Shown here: one piece after another, positions 18,421 to 29,500 of the stretch
Position numbering within the stretch: the stretch's first letter is position 1
Layout of the letters: each line of letters starts with the position of its first letter
Assembly (NCBI GenBank): GCA_020722815.1
Contig: DYKB01000022.1
Coordinates: 1 to 64,000 of the forward strand
Direction: 5' to 3'
Length of the DNA: 64,000 bases
Origin: Caldithrix sp.
GTDB taxonomy: Bacteria > Zhuqueibacterota > Zhuqueibacteria > Thermofontimicrobiales > Sulfurfontimicrobiaceae
The notes under the pieces: generated by a model
Seen by the model: the letters and a program-made list of their open reading frames with translations, nothing else
Told to the model about the DNA's origin: nothing
Database searches by the model: none
Position numbers and translations under genes: made by a program

Positions 18421-19779
18421 TTGTTCAAAAAAATATTAATTGCAAATCGTGGTGAGATTGCTCTACGTATTATCCGGGCTTGTAAAGAATTAGGCATTAA
18501 ATCGGTCGCGGTTTATTCTGAAGCTGATGCTGATTCATTACATGTTCGTTTCGCTGATGAATCGGTTTGCATTGGCCCACCCCCCAGTTATCTCAGTTAT
18601 ATGAATATTCCACAACTCATTGCCGTGGCTGAAGTTACCAATTCAGATGCAATTCATCCGGGGTATGGTTTTCTGGCTGAAAATGCCCATTTTGCCGAGA
18701 TTTGTCATTCCTGTAACATTCATTTTATTGGTCCGACAGCCGAAATGATCAGCAAAATGGGGGATAAGGCTTATGCCAAAAAAGCGATGAAAAGTGCGGG
18801 CGTTCCAACCATTCCAGGCAGTAATGGCATTTTAGCTGATCTGGAGATAACGCGTAAAGTTGCTCAGGAAATTGGCTTTCCGGTGATATTAAAGGCAACC
18901 GCAGGTGGTGGGGGACGGGGAATTCGGATCGTGAGAGCTCCCACTGAATTGGAAAATGCTTTTCGGACGGCTCAGGCAGAAGCGGGGGCAGCGTTCAAAA
19001 ATCCTGACCTGTATATGGAAAAATATATTGAAAATCCCCGCCATATTGAAGTGCAGCTTCTGGGTGATGAACATGGAAATATTATTGCGTTAGGTGAACG
19101 GGATTGTTCTGTACAGCGGAAATTGCAGAAATTAATTGAAGAATCACCTTCACCAGCCGTTACGCCTGAAATGCGCGAAAAATTGATGGAAATGGCAATT
19201 AAAGGTGCCCAATATGTGAATTATAAAAGCGCCGGAACTATTGAATTTCTCCTGGACACCGATGGCAGCTTCTATTTTATGGAAATGAATACCCGAATTC
19301 AGGTTGAACACCCGGTAACCGAGAGTGTCTTCGGAATTGATCTGGTTAAGGAACAAATAAAAATCGCCATGGGCGAAAAGATATCCATACCCAATAATGG
19401 ATTTAAACTTCGTGGCCATGCAATTGAATGCCGGATTAATGCTGAAGATCCCAATTTTGGATTCCGACCCTCACCTGGCGAGATTAAAGTTTTACACGTC
19501 CCAGGTGGTCCGGGGGCAAGAACAGATACCCATATCTATGCGCAATATCGGATTCCACCTTATTATGATTCTCTTATCGCCAAAGTCATTACTCATGGGA
19601 ATACGCGACAGGAAGCCTTGGGACGAATGGAGCGTGTTTTGGATGAATTTGTTATCGAAGGTATAAAAACCACAATACCTTTCCATTTGAAAGTCTTAAA
19701 ACATGATAAATTCCGAGCTGGTGATTACAATGTCAAATTCGTCGAGCAAAATTTTGCTCAACTTACAGAAAATAAATAA
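18421..19779 (+). CDS. accC: Biotin carboxylase subunit of acetyl-CoA carboxylase
   Basis: 452 aa, normal length. It carboxylates biotin on AccB using ATP and bicarbonate. [20 protein letters not shown] begins the biotin carboxylase N-terminal domain; the ATP-grasp glycine loop is [13 protein letters not shown] (about 159-171); [14 protein letters not shown] (about 289-302) and the C-terminal domain follow. The start is TTG with AAAAGGATG upstream. accA/accD are not in the window. Confidence 0.97.
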   Translation: MFKKILIANRGEIALRIIRACKELGIKSVAVYSEADADSLHVRFADESVCIGPPPSYLSYMNIPQLIAVAEVTNSDAIHPGYGFLAENAHFAEICHSCNIHFIGPTAEMISKMGDKAYAKKAMKSAGVPTIPGSNGILADLEITRKVAQEIGFPVILKATAGGGGRGIRIVRAPTELENAFRTAQAEAGAAFKNPDLYMEKYIENPRHIEVQLLGDEHGNIIALGERDCSVQRKLQKLIEESPSPAVTPEMREKLMEMAIKGAQYVNYKSAGTIEFLLDTDGSFYFMEMNTRIQVEHPVTESVFGIDLVKEQIKIAMGEKISIPNNGFKLRGHAIECRINAEDPNFGFRPSPGEIKVLHVPGGPGARTDTHIYAQYRIPPYYDSLIAKVITHGNTRQEALGRMERVLDEFVIEGIKTTIPFHLKVLKHDKFRAGDYNVKFVEQNFAQLTENK

Positions 19780-19800
19780 CTTAGAATAAGGGGTTTTGTT

Positions 19801-20181
19801 ATGGACGTTCCAAAAGATTTACTGTACACGGAAGAGCATGAATGGGTTGCTGTTGAAGAAAATATGGCAACCATTGGTATTACGGATTATGCCCAGGGTG
19901 AACTGGGAGATATCGTTTTTATTGAATTTCCCGAAATTGGCACTGTTGTAAAACAGAGTGAACCATTTGGTTCAATCGAAGCTGTTAAGGCCGTTGAAGA
20001 ACTATACGCACCCGTTTCAGGTGAAGTTTTGGAAATTAACAACGCTTTAGAAGAAAATTTTGAAAAGATTAACCATGATCCTTATGGTGAGGGTTGGATT
20101 ATTAAAGTAAAAATGTCCGACCCTGGTGAACTTGATATTTTATTGACAGCCGAAAAATATGCCAATAAAATTGGTGCCTGA
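19801..20181 (+). CDS. gcvH: Glycine cleavage system H protein
   Basis: 126 aa, standard length. The lipoyl attachment Lys63 lies in FGSIEAVKAVEELYAPVSGEV-type context, and EEHEWVAVEE near the N-terminus is typical. It carries the aminomethyl group between the P, T and L proteins. AAGGGG precedes the ATG, 21 bp after accC, so it is probably in the acc transcript. gcvPA follows; gcvT and gcvPB are absent from the window. Confidence 0.97.
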   Translation: MDVPKDLLYTEEHEWVAVEENMATIGITDYAQGELGDIVFIEFPEIGTVVKQSEPFGSIEAVKAVEELYAPVSGEVLEINNALEENFEKINHDPYGEGWIIKVKMSDPGELDILLTAEKYANKIGA

Positions 20182-20290
20182 TTCTCAAAACAGGTTTTTT
20201 CGATAATAATACTTTCTGTCGCGATCCTATTTTTTAACAGGTTGAATTAAATTTTTATTGAAATGCTGTTTATATTTTTGGGGAGGCTCT

Positions 20291-21634
20291 ATGCCTTATA
20301 TTTCGCACACTGAGAATGAACGTCAGGAAATGTTAAGCACGATTGGTGTAAAGACGTTCAATGAATTGATTAAAAACATTCCAACCGAGTTGGTGTTAAA
20401 AAAGGATGTAAATTTACCAGCCCCTCTCTCTGAATTTGAAGTGATCCAACATTTAAATCAGCTTTCCCAAAAAAATATTAATACGAATCAGATGATCTCG
20501 TTTTTAGGGGGGGGGGCTTATGATCACTTTATCCCGGTCGCGATTGATCACCTAATTTTACGCTCGGAATTCTATACCTCTTATACACCTTATCAACCTG
20601 AAGTCAGTCAGGGAACACTCCAGGCTATTTATGAGTATCAAACAGCAATTTGTGAAATTACCGGCATGGATGTTGCAAATGCATCGATGTATGATGGTGG
20701 TTCGGCACTGGCTGAAGGTGCTCTGATGGCTATTGGCGAAACCCAGCGGAAACAAGTCATCGTCTCCAAAGGGGTCCACCCGCATTATCGTCAGATTCTT
20801 AAAACTTATTGTCATGGACAGGGAATCGAAATTATTGAAATTCCACTTGGTAATGGAATGACAGATTTGGAAATCCTCAAATCACGAATTTCTGACCAGA
20901 CGGCGGGTGTTTTAATTCAGCACCCCAATTTTTTAGGCTACCTGGAAGAAGTTGACGAAATTGCCCCGATGATTCATCAGCATGGCGGGCTTTTTGTTAC
21001 ATCCAATGACCCCATATCGTTGGGAGTGCTTAATCCACCTGGTTCGTACGATGTGGATATTATGACTGGCGAAGGGCAGGTACTTGGAAATAGCTTAAAT
21101 TATGGCGGACCTTATTTAGGTATCTTTGCGGTTAAGTCGCAGTTTGTTCGCCGGATGCCAGGCCGATTGGTTGGCGCAACCGCTGATTCTACCGGCAAGC
21201 GCGGTTTTGTTTTAACGCTGCAAACCCGCGAGCAGCATATTCGTCGGGCGAAGGCGACTTCAAATATTTGTACCAATCAGGCATTAAATGCGCTGGTTGG
21301 CACGATTTACTTGACTTTAATGGGGAAAGAAGGCTTTCAGAAGGTTGCTGAATTATGCTTACAAAAAAGTCACTATCTGGCAGAAGCGATACAGAATGTT
21401 GGTGGTCTTGAGCTGAAGTACAAAAACCCCTTCTTTAAAGAATTTGTTTTTCAATCTCCACTAAATTCTCAGGAACTCTTGGAAAAATTAAGAGTGAAAA
21501 AAATAATGGGGGGTGTAAATTTATCTGATTTTGATATTAATCTGCCCAATTCAATTCTGGTAGCAACGACTGAAAAACGGACGCGGACAGAGTTGGACTA
21601 TTATATCAGTGTTCTTAAGGAAATATTTAAATAA
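20291..21634 (+). CDS. gcvPA: Glycine dehydrogenase (decarboxylating) subunit 1
   Basis: About 447 aa. The start at 20291 is chosen because GGGGAGG lies seven bases ahead and MPYISHTENERQEML is the usual GcvPA N-terminus. The family motifs FLGGGAYDHFIP and RSEFYTSYTPYQPEVSQGTLQ are intact. This subunit pairs with GcvPB, which carries the PLP lysine; no GcvPB follows here. The GGG of FLGGG is encoded inside an uninterrupted run of ten G (about 20507-20516), a potential slippage site. Confidence 0.95.
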   Translation: MPYISHTENERQEMLSTIGVKTFNELIKNIPTELVLKKDVNLPAPLSEFEVIQHLNQLSQKNINTNQMISFLGGGAYDHFIPVAIDHLILRSEFYTSYTPYQPEVSQGTLQAIYEYQTAICEITGMDVANASMYDGGSALAEGALMAIGETQRKQVIVSKGVHPHYRQILKTYCHGQGIEIIEIPLGNGMTDLEILKSRISDQTAGVLIQHPNFLGYLEEVDEIAPMIHQHGGLFVTSNDPISLGVLNPPGSYDVDIMTGEGQVLGNSLNYGGPYLGIFAVKSQFVRRMPGRLVGATADSTGKRGFVLTLQTREQHIRRAKATSNICTNQALNALVGTIYLTLMGKEGFQKVAELCLQKSHYLAEAIQNVGGLELKYKNPFFKEFVFQSPLNSQELLEKLRVKKIMGGVNLSDFDINLPNSILVATTEKRTRTELDYYISVLKEIFK

Positions 21635-22197
21635 ACGTATTTAAAATATCATTGGAGTTATTTTATCGAAAAGTTCGTTACGGGTTTGAACACACGATTT
21701 GAATGATTTTTATGGAGCCTCTTTAGACTAAAGAATGATTAATTTGCTGAAGATTATTAAATTGTTCTTTTAGAAGAATTGGGTACTTTAATAGCTTCGA
21801 ACGCTAAAGGTAAGGAAAAAATATCCTTTTACCGAGCGATTTTGATGGTGTTAATGCATCAAATAAATAAAATATTTAGTCTGAGGAGATGAAATTTTGG
21901 TTATTATTAAACGAGTATCATGCATTTTAATCATTACGTCGATGAAATGATGATACAACCATTGTTACTTTAAAATTTATCTAAAAATAAATTTTATCCG
22001 GCTTCTGAAAAATGATCATTTAAATGGCGCGTTTACCTGTAATTGAACTTTTTTTGTTTATATCCGGTGGATTCAGGGGGGAACTCAGATACTAATAGGT
22101 GGTATAACTTTTGTTAATTTATGCTTTTTAAGTGTCAAATATAGTTAACTTGATCAATATTATTGTCTGATTATCGAATAAATTGGAGGTTAAAATC
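21635..22197. other. Gene-free stretch between gcvPA and the PorV-like gene
   Basis: 563 bp, AT-rich, with no supported gene; the expected gcvPB is not here. A hairpin GGTAAGGA...TCCTTTTACC lies near 21810-21835 within a larger CGCT/AGCG pairing and might end gcvPA transcripts, though without a T-run. Near the end GGAGG leads to the ATG at 22198. No riboswitch recognised. Confidence 0.45.
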
Positions 22198-23244
22198 ATG
22201 AAGTACTTTTTTGTCGTCTGCTTGCTTTTGTTAAGTTTGGGTGTTACTCAGGTATTTGCTGTCAGTGACTCCGCCGTTCTCTTCCTCCTAATTCCGCCAG
22301 GTGTACGAGCTGGTGGCATGGGCGAAGCCTTTGTTGGCGTCGCAGATGATGTAACTGCTGTTTATTGGAATCCGGGTGGTTTAGGTTTTCAAAATGGACG
22401 TGAATTGATCTTTATGCATTCGAACTGGCTTCCACAGTTAACAAATGATATTTTTTATGACTTTGCAGCTTATAAACATTCGGTTTACGGACTTGGAACC
22501 TTTGGCATAAGTGTGACTTATCTAAACTTGGGTGAACAGATCCAAACCGGCGAAACGGGTCCGGAGGAAATTGGTCGGTTTATGAGTTATGATGCTGCCG
22601 CTGCCGTTTCTTATGGAACCCAGATGACCGATAACATGGGCCTTGGTGTTACGATTCGTTTGATTCGAAGTAATCTGGCACCTTTTGGAGCCGGTGCAGA
22701 AAAAGGGAAAGGTCAAACCTGGGCTTTTAACTTTGATCTGGGGATGCTTTATCGGAACTTTTTGATCAATCGACTGAATTTGGGTGTTAATGTCGCGAAT
22801 ATTGGTCCCAAAATTTCCTATATCGATGTTGATCAGGCCGATCCACAGCCATCGAACCTGAAACTGGGTTTTGCCTATCGTTTATTAGATATGGAATACA
22901 ACCGGGCAACCGTCACCTTCGATGTTAACAAATTATTGGTACGACGTCATAAAGATGGAACTTCTGATCCTGTTTATAAGGCATTATTTACCTCTTGGGC
23001 AGATGATCCGATTGGTGATGAATTTAAAAAAATGATTTATAACTTTGGGCTTGAATACTGGTATAGTAATTTAATAGCTTTACGTGCTGGCTATTGGCAT
23101 GATGAAGAAGGTAAAGTTAAGCCCTGGACTTTTGGATTTGGTATTCGATATTCATTATATGAATTGGATTTTGGTTATATTGCTGCTGGAGAAGGTCATC
23201 CCTTAACGGACACCATGCGTTTCGCACTCCAAATTGGCTTTTAA
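22198..23244 (+). CDS. porV: PorV/PorQ-family outer-membrane protein
   Basis: About 348 aa from the ATG at 22198, which has TGGAGG upstream; an ATG at 22183 in frame is less likely. The signal peptide ends near QVFA. The mature N-terminus PPGVRAGGMGEAFVGVADDV, then TAVYWNPGGLG, is diagnostic of the PorV/PorQ (UPF0164, FadL-fold) family. PorV is the shuttle that receives cargo from the T9SS translocon and passes it to the sortase. The next gene encodes a protein with a T9SS-type tail, consistent with this. It may be one of several PorV-like paralogues. Confidence 0.86.
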   Translation: MKYFFVVCLLLLSLGVTQVFAVSDSAVLFLLIPPGVRAGGMGEAFVGVADDVTAVYWNPGGLGFQNGRELIFMHSNWLPQLTNDIFYDFAAYKHSVYGLGTFGISVTYLNLGEQIQTGETGPEEIGRFMSYDAAAAVSYGTQMTDNMGLGVTIRLIRSNLAPFGAGAEKGKGQTWAFNFDLGMLYRNFLINRLNLGVNVANIGPKISYIDVDQADPQPSNLKLGFAYRLLDMEYNRATVTFDVNKLLVRRHKDGTSDPVYKALFTSWADDPIGDEFKKMIYNFGLEYWYSNLIALRAGYWHDEEGKVKPWTFGFGIRYSLYELDFGYIAAGEGHPLTDTMRFALQIGF

Positions 23245-23304
23245 AGAATTCTAATTTTAATTCTGTACTGGATTTTTCTTACACTTTTTAATTTGAAAGT
23301 CAAC

Positions 23305-26300
23305 ATGGGAAAAATAAAATATTTTTTATCCATTCTCTTGCTAATTTTTGGGGTTAATGGCTTTGCTGGCGCTAAAAAATCCGACTTAAATTATCGCATA
23401 AATCAAATTTCGGATCGTGATTTAACGGGTGCAGCCTCCAGGTGGGAAAAAACAAATGGAACCTCGTTGATGAATTCAACCGATACCAGAATTCTCAATG
23501 CTGAAGTAACGGAATTGAAAGTTTTGGCCATCCGGGTGGAGTTTGTTGAGGATAACCGAACCACAACGACTGGCACTGGAAAATTTGACCTCAGTCAACC
23601 TAAAAAGGTAGTGATTGATCCCCCACCCCATAATCGAAATTATTTTGAAGCGCAATTATTGGCTGCGGCAAACTATTTTAAAAGCGTTTCAAAGGGCAAA
23701 TTACTCCTGAAAGGCGTTGAATCCCCGATTGGTGGTGATATCTTTCCGCGTGAGTTGAATAAAGCCTATCAACTCCCGCAGGATATGGCTTATTATGGAA
23801 CAGATGATAAATCATTACGTGATAAGCGGTTAGCTGAATTATTTCGCGATGCATTTTTATCCGCCGAACAAACGGACACGATAAATTTTTCGGCATATAG
23901 CTGTTTTGTAATTTTTCATGCCGGTGTCGGTGGCGATTTTGCATTTGATTTTGATGAAACACTTTTCGATGTTCCGTCAGCTTTTTTAAGTTTTACCGAT
24001 TTGAAAGAGCAAATTGGCAATAATGATACCGCTTATAAAGGGATTCCGGTTCAGAAGGGGAATTACTTTATTCGAGATGGTATTATCCTCCCTGAAACTC
24101 AAAATCAAAATGACCTGGAATTTGGTCTGTTGGGCACCACCGTTTTGATGTTTGGTGCACAAATTGGCCTACCAAATTTATTTAATACCGAAACAGGCCG
24201 TTCTGGTATCGGGAAATGGGGGCTGATGGATCAAGGTTCCGGAAATTATAAGGGACTTATTCCCGCCCAACCCTGTGCCTGGTCGAAGATTTTTATGGGG
24301 TGGGAAACACCGATTTTGATTAATTCCGGGCGAAATCTTCCGGTGGCTGCCGCCCTGGCCGACGATCCTCACAAAATTTATAAAGTCCCGATTAATGCGC
24401 ATGAATATTTTTTAATAGAAAATCGGCAACAACATGTGCTTAAAACTCCCGATTTGGCGGTTGGTTTCGATCAAAACGGCGCCCGGGTCGAATTTAGCCG
24501 GAGTGGAACTATTACACAGCAAGCTGGGGGCGATTCTTTTAAAGTGATTGTCTCCGTGGATGAGTATGATTTTGATTGTCCTGGTTCCGGAATTTTAATC
24601 TGGCATATTGATGAAAAGGTCATCGCTGAAAATTATAAATCGAATCGAATCAATGCCGATCCAAATCGTCGTGGGGTGGATCTGGAAGAAGCACATGGCT
24701 CACAGGATATTGGCGGGAGCTATGGTTTTTTACATCCAGCTTCCGGCAGTGAAACCGGTTTGTCTGAGAATGCTTTCTGGAATGATAACCAATCGAATCT
24801 GACGGTTAATCATGCGACTACGGTGGCTTTTACACCGACTTCCAATCCGGGAAGTTGGAGTAATGAGCGGGGGAATTCCCATATCATCCTTCGAAATTTT
24901 AGTAAAATCCAACCCGTCATGACTTTTGATTTAACCAGCGAGTGGTTCCAATCTGGTTTCCCCAGGGCAATTGGAAATATCACGCAATTAACTCCCCAAT
25001 CCTTGCTGGTTTTTGATTTAAATAATGATGGAATAAAAGAAATTCTGGCGTCTTCTCAGGATGGTGCTATTTATGTCTGGAAAAATGATGGCTCGAAATT
25101 CATTCAAAATGATTATCAAATTATAAAACCTGATTTTGCTGGACGAATCGATTCAATTTCAGTTGCTCTCTTTGCAAAAATTCAGGATTCGATTTTGGTT
25201 GCCCCGGGAGTCGCAGATATAAATGGTGATGGAATATTTGAAGTTTTTGTCGCCTCCAATACCGGGCAAATTTATTCCTGGGCGAGTTTTGATCAGGATC
25301 AGGATGGTCAGGCTGATTTGATGACCGGTTTCCCATTGCAATTAAATCATCGAATCACCACATCGCCATTAAGTTTGGTTTCACCAACAGGTAAAAGCAT
25401 CATTATCCTCGGACTGGATAGTGGTGAAATCGTTGCCCTTGATCAGAATGGGGTGACCTGGCGAAATCAGGCTGTTCCGGGAGCCATTCAGGGTATTGCG
25501 TTTGAACCGAATGCACAAAATATTTGTGTGACAGGTACTTCTGGTGAATTTGCATTGCTAAAGGCTACCGGTGAATTGCTTTGGCGAAATTCTTCATACA
25601 CCGGTTTAAAAGCTGGACAGCCAGTGATTGGTAAATCAGATAAAGCCGGTGTTGAAATTGTAATTCCATTTTGGGGGGGCAAAATTGTAAATCTTGCATT
25701 GACCGGGGAAGTCCTGAAAGAATTTCAGATTCCGGCTGATGGTATTTTACCTGAAATTATCCTGGCAGATTTAAATTGCGATGGGCGATTTGAAATTTTA
25801 ACGGCTTTGAAAGATCAATTATTTGCCTATTCCGCAACTGGCGTTCTCTTTGAGAATTTCCCGATTAAAGTTGTCTGGAAAACTGAAAATTCTGGTTTTC
25901 AATATACAACACCAATCGCGGGTGACATTAACCAGGATAAATCAGTTGAAATTATATCAGGCGTACCAGAAGGCTTGCTGAATGCATATCAGCTAGAGGG
26001 ACAAATAATCTCAGGTTTTCCGCTTTCGATGGGAGCACCACTGGCGGGATCACCCATATTGGCTCAATTGGATAATGATGCTGATGTTGAATTAATTTCA
26101 ATCAGTCATGATAATTCGCTTTATGTCTGGAACTTGACTGGTCAATCCGCTACCGAGCCAACCCAATTTTGGGCGAGTTATCTGGCGGGTGCTTCTCATT
26201 GGGCTTATGCCACCACAACCAATCAAACGGCGCCTGAGGAAAAAGAACTGATTTATCTGGCGTATAACTACCCCAATCCAACTGAAGGTGATTTCACAAC

Positions 26301-26529
26301 AATTCGATATTATCTTGGCCAGGCCGGGCAGGTGTCAATTCAGATTTATGATCTTGCCGGCGCTTTGATCGAGACCTTAACGGGTACCGGGCTGGCAGAA
26401 ATTTCAAATGAAGTTATTTGGAATTTAAAAAATATTCAAAGCGGGATTTATTTTGCAAAAATTCAGGTTACTGCTGCTAAAAATGGAACTGAAAGCATCA
26501 AATTTATTAAAATTGCTGTGGTGAAATAA
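23305..26529 (+). CDS. M6-like surface protein, active site apparently lost, with FG-GAP repeats and T9SS tail
   Basis: About 1074 aa from ATG 23305; a TTG at 23293 is possible. Signal peptide, then an M6 (immune inhibitor A-like) domain to about 500, recognisable from AANYFKSVSKGKL, IGLPNLFN, GIGKWGLMDQGS and EYFLIENRQ. Where M6 enzymes have HELGHxLGLPDL, this protein reads LMFGAQIGLPNL (24145 onward), so both zinc His and the catalytic Glu are gone. VCBS/FG-GAP-like repeats follow (LNNDGIKEI, INGDGIFEV, LNCDGRFEI), and a C-terminal domain of about 85 residues (YNYPNPTEGDFTTIRYYL...IYDLAG) is a T9SS sorting signal. Probably a secreted or surface-attached binding protein. Confidence 0.8.
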   Translation: MGKIKYFLSILLLIFGVNGFAGAKKSDLNYRINQISDRDLTGAASRWEKTNGTSLMNSTDTRILNAEVTELKVLAIRVEFVEDNRTTTTGTGKFDLSQPKKVVIDPPPHNRNYFEAQLLAAANYFKSVSKGKLLLKGVESPIGGDIFPRELNKAYQLPQDMAYYGTDDKSLRDKRLAELFRDAFLSAEQTDTINFSAYSCFVIFHAGVGGDFAFDFDETLFDVPSAFLSFTDLKEQIGNNDTAYKGIPVQKGNYFIRDGIILPETQNQNDLEFGLLGTTVLMFGAQIGLPNLFNTETGRSGIGKWGLMDQGSGNYKGLIPAQPCAWSKIFMGWETPILINSGRNLPVAAALADDPHKIYKVPINAHEYFLIENRQQHVLKTPDLAVGFDQNGARVEFSRSGTITQQAGGDSFKVIVSVDEYDFDCPGSGILIWHIDEKVIAENYKSNRINADPNRRGVDLEEAHGSQDIGGSYGFLHPASGSETGLSENAFWNDNQSNLTVNHATTVAFTPTSNPGSWSNERGNSHIILRNFSKIQPVMTFDLTSEWFQSGFPRAIGNITQLTPQSLLVFDLNNDGIKEILASSQDGAIYVWKNDGSKFIQNDYQIIKPDFAGRIDSISVALFAKIQDSILVAPGVADINGDGIFEVFVASNTGQIYSWASFDQDQDGQADLMTGFPLQLNHRITTSPLSLVSPTGKSIIILGLDSGEIVALDQNGVTWRNQAVPGAIQGIAFEPNAQNICVTGTSGEFALLKATGELLWRNSSYTGLKAGQPVIGKSDKAGVEIVIPFWGGKIVNLALTGEVLKEFQIPADGILPEIILADLNCDGRFEILTALKDQLFAYSATGVLFENFPIKVVWKTENSGFQYTTPIAGDINQDKSVEIISGVPEGLLNAYQLEGQIISGFPLSMGAPLAGSPILAQLDNDADVELISISHDNSLYVWNLTGQSATEPTQFWASYLAGASHWAYATTTNQTAPEEKELIYLAYNYPNPTEGDFTTIRYYLGQAGQVSIQIYDLAGALIETLTGTGLAEISNEVIWNLKNIQSGIYFAKIQVTAAKNGTESIKFIKIAVVK

Positions 26530-26533
26530 TTCT

Positions 26534-29500
26534 ATGACAGGATTTCGAATAACGACTACTCAAAATAAATATCTCACGGGTCTTTTTATCCTTATTTTGC
26601 TATTCAACTTTACGCCATCACTGTCGCAGATAGTTGAATACAATCATCCGGAATTGAAATGGCTCACCATCGAGACTGACAATTTTTTCGTCCATTATCA
26701 TCCTGAAGCGGAGTGGACAGCTAAAGTCATCGCGAAAATTGCGGAGGAAATCCATAAGCCAATTTCAAACTTTTATGGATATGTACCCGATACAAAGATT
26801 CATTGGATTATCCGGGACCATGAAGATTATTCCAATGGAGCTACATTTTATTATGATAATAAGATTGAGATCTGGGCAACTTCAATGGATTTTGAGTTGC
26901 GGGGAACGCATAACTGGCTCCGGAATGTCATCACCCATGAATATACCCACATGATTAATCTGGGTGCTGCCCGAAAAATGATCCGACAGATCCCGGCTGT
27001 CTATCTCCAGGCGATTGGTTATGAAGATGAAAAACGGCAGGATGTTCTCTATGGCTTTCCTAATAAAATTATCACCTATCCCCTGGCGCAGACGGTTATC
27101 CCTATGTGGTTTGCCGAAGGTACGGCTCAATTTCAATTACCTGGGTTGAACTATGATATTTGGGACACCCATCGGGACATGCTATTGCGGATGGCAACGG
27201 TTCAGGATTACTTATTGACGCTCAATCAGATGGGTGTCTTCGGGAAAAGTAGTGTTGGCAGCGAAATGGTTTATAACCAGGGCTACTCACTGATTCATTT
27301 TATTGCGGCTCAATATGGACCACAAGTATTGCCGGAATTGATAAGCGCCATGAAAGCCCCATTACGTTTGACTTTTAATGGGGCAGTGGAGAAAGTACTG
27401 GGTATCAGTGAATCAACACTTTATGAAAATTGGAAAGCGACGATCCAAAAAGTGTATTCGGAACGACTTTATTTAATCCAGACCAATCCGGTTCAGGGTG
27501 AGATTGTTTTTGATAAAGGGGAAGCCAACTTTTATCCTGTCTGGTCTCCTGATGGGAAGCGCGTGGCTTTTATTTCAAATAAAGGGATGACGTATCTCAG
27601 TCAAACCTCGTTGTTAATTTATGATTTTGAAAAAAAGCAGGCAAAAGCAATCAAAGGCGCTGTTACTTCCTCGTGTTCCTGGTCTCCGGATGGCAAAAAA
27701 CTGGTTTATGCCAAAAGGAATAAAATTAATCAATATGGCTCGCACTATTTTGATTTATATGTCTATGATCTGGATAAGAAAAAAGAAACACAATTAACCA
27801 AATTTCAACGACTTTACAATCCAGATTGGTCGCCAGTCGAGGACAAAATTTTATGTATTAAAAATACTGATGGAACAAATAATTTATATATTTATGATTT
27901 AACGAAAAAAGAGCTCACGCCTTTAACAAACAACACCCAGGGTGAACAAATTTATCATGCCAGATGGTCCCATAATGGCAAAGTCGTTGTTTACGCTGCT
28001 TCTCAATTTCACGGGCGCGACCTGGTTTTGATTAGCGCTGATGGAAAGACGCAGAAAACAATACTAAACGATGAATTTGATTCGCGAAATCCTGTATTCA
28101 GTCCGGATGATCAAAGTATCTATTTTAGTTATGACAAAACCGGAATTCATAATATTTACTCACTGCATCTCAAGACAAATCGGCTAAAACAATTAACCAA
28201 TGTCATCGGGGGTGCCTTTATGCCCTCGGTGAATGAACGTGGGCAGCTTGTTTTTAGTATTTTTGATAAAGGACAGTATAAAATTTCTTATCTGAAAGAG
28301 CCAGTCGCGCTTGATGTACAATTTACTCAATATCAGAATACACCAAACAACTTTCATTATGTTCGTTATGATACGCTTTTAAGCCGTTTACAGATTGATA
28401 GTCTGGTCTATGGCAAGTATGATGACCGTCAACTACCACACTATGAGGTCAATCCTTACAAAAATACCTATTCAAAAATGACTTTCCTGCCACGCCTCAT
28501 GTATGACTACGGAACAGTTAAAGTTGGTACTTATCTCCTTTCGAGCGATATTCTCAATCGTTATTCAATTTTAGGTGGCGCCGCGGTCAATAAGGATTTA
28601 GATTATGATTTTTTTGGTATTTTTGAATATCGTCGCTTCAAACCAACATTATTTCTGGAATTTTATGCGTTGCGACGTCAAACCTCGAGTTATGAAGAGA
28701 TAATTGAAACGAAGGGAACGAACGTCAATTTTTCATATTCCTTGCTGGAAGGCGATATTGGTGCTCGTTTCAAGCTCAATGATTCCCAGGAATTGACGAC
28801 AACTTTCGTCTATAGCCGCTATCGGGCGCACCAGGAATATGAGACAAATAACAAGCTGAGTGTCGAGTGGAATGAATTATTATTGAGTATGAACAAATTC
28901 CCGACTTATAATTATTATATAGGCAAAGATTTTTCGTTGTTATATTCTATTGACGGGATGTTGCCGTATCTTCATTCTGAAATCAGCCCCCTGGGTCGAA
29001 AAATTGACCTGAAGTATAATTATGGCCTTAATAAATTTATTAAAGGATTCAAAATTGCCGATTTTGGGGTTGTACCGGATTATGATAATTATAATTTCAG
29101 TACTTTTTCAATCGACTGGAAAGAGTATATCAGCCTTTTTTCTAAAAATCATGTTTTAGGCTTAAATTTTCAGGGTGGTTTTATCGATAAACCAATTCAT
29201 AGTTTTTTTAACTTTTTTGCTGGCGGACTATTGGGGATGCGGGGTTATCCCTACTATAGTATCGAAGGCCGAAAGTTGATAATTGGCGAGTTGAAATATC
29301 GATTTCCAATCTGGAAAAATATGGATTTTCGAATATTTCACATCTATTTTGACAAAATTTTCGCGGATGTCTTCTTTGACTATGGAAATGCTTTTGATCA
29401 GAATAATTTAAAACAGGTAAATTTTAAAAAAGATGTTGGATTTGAAGTCCGGCTAAATTCAATTTCATCCTATGCTTATCCGGCTTATTTCTTCTTTTCT

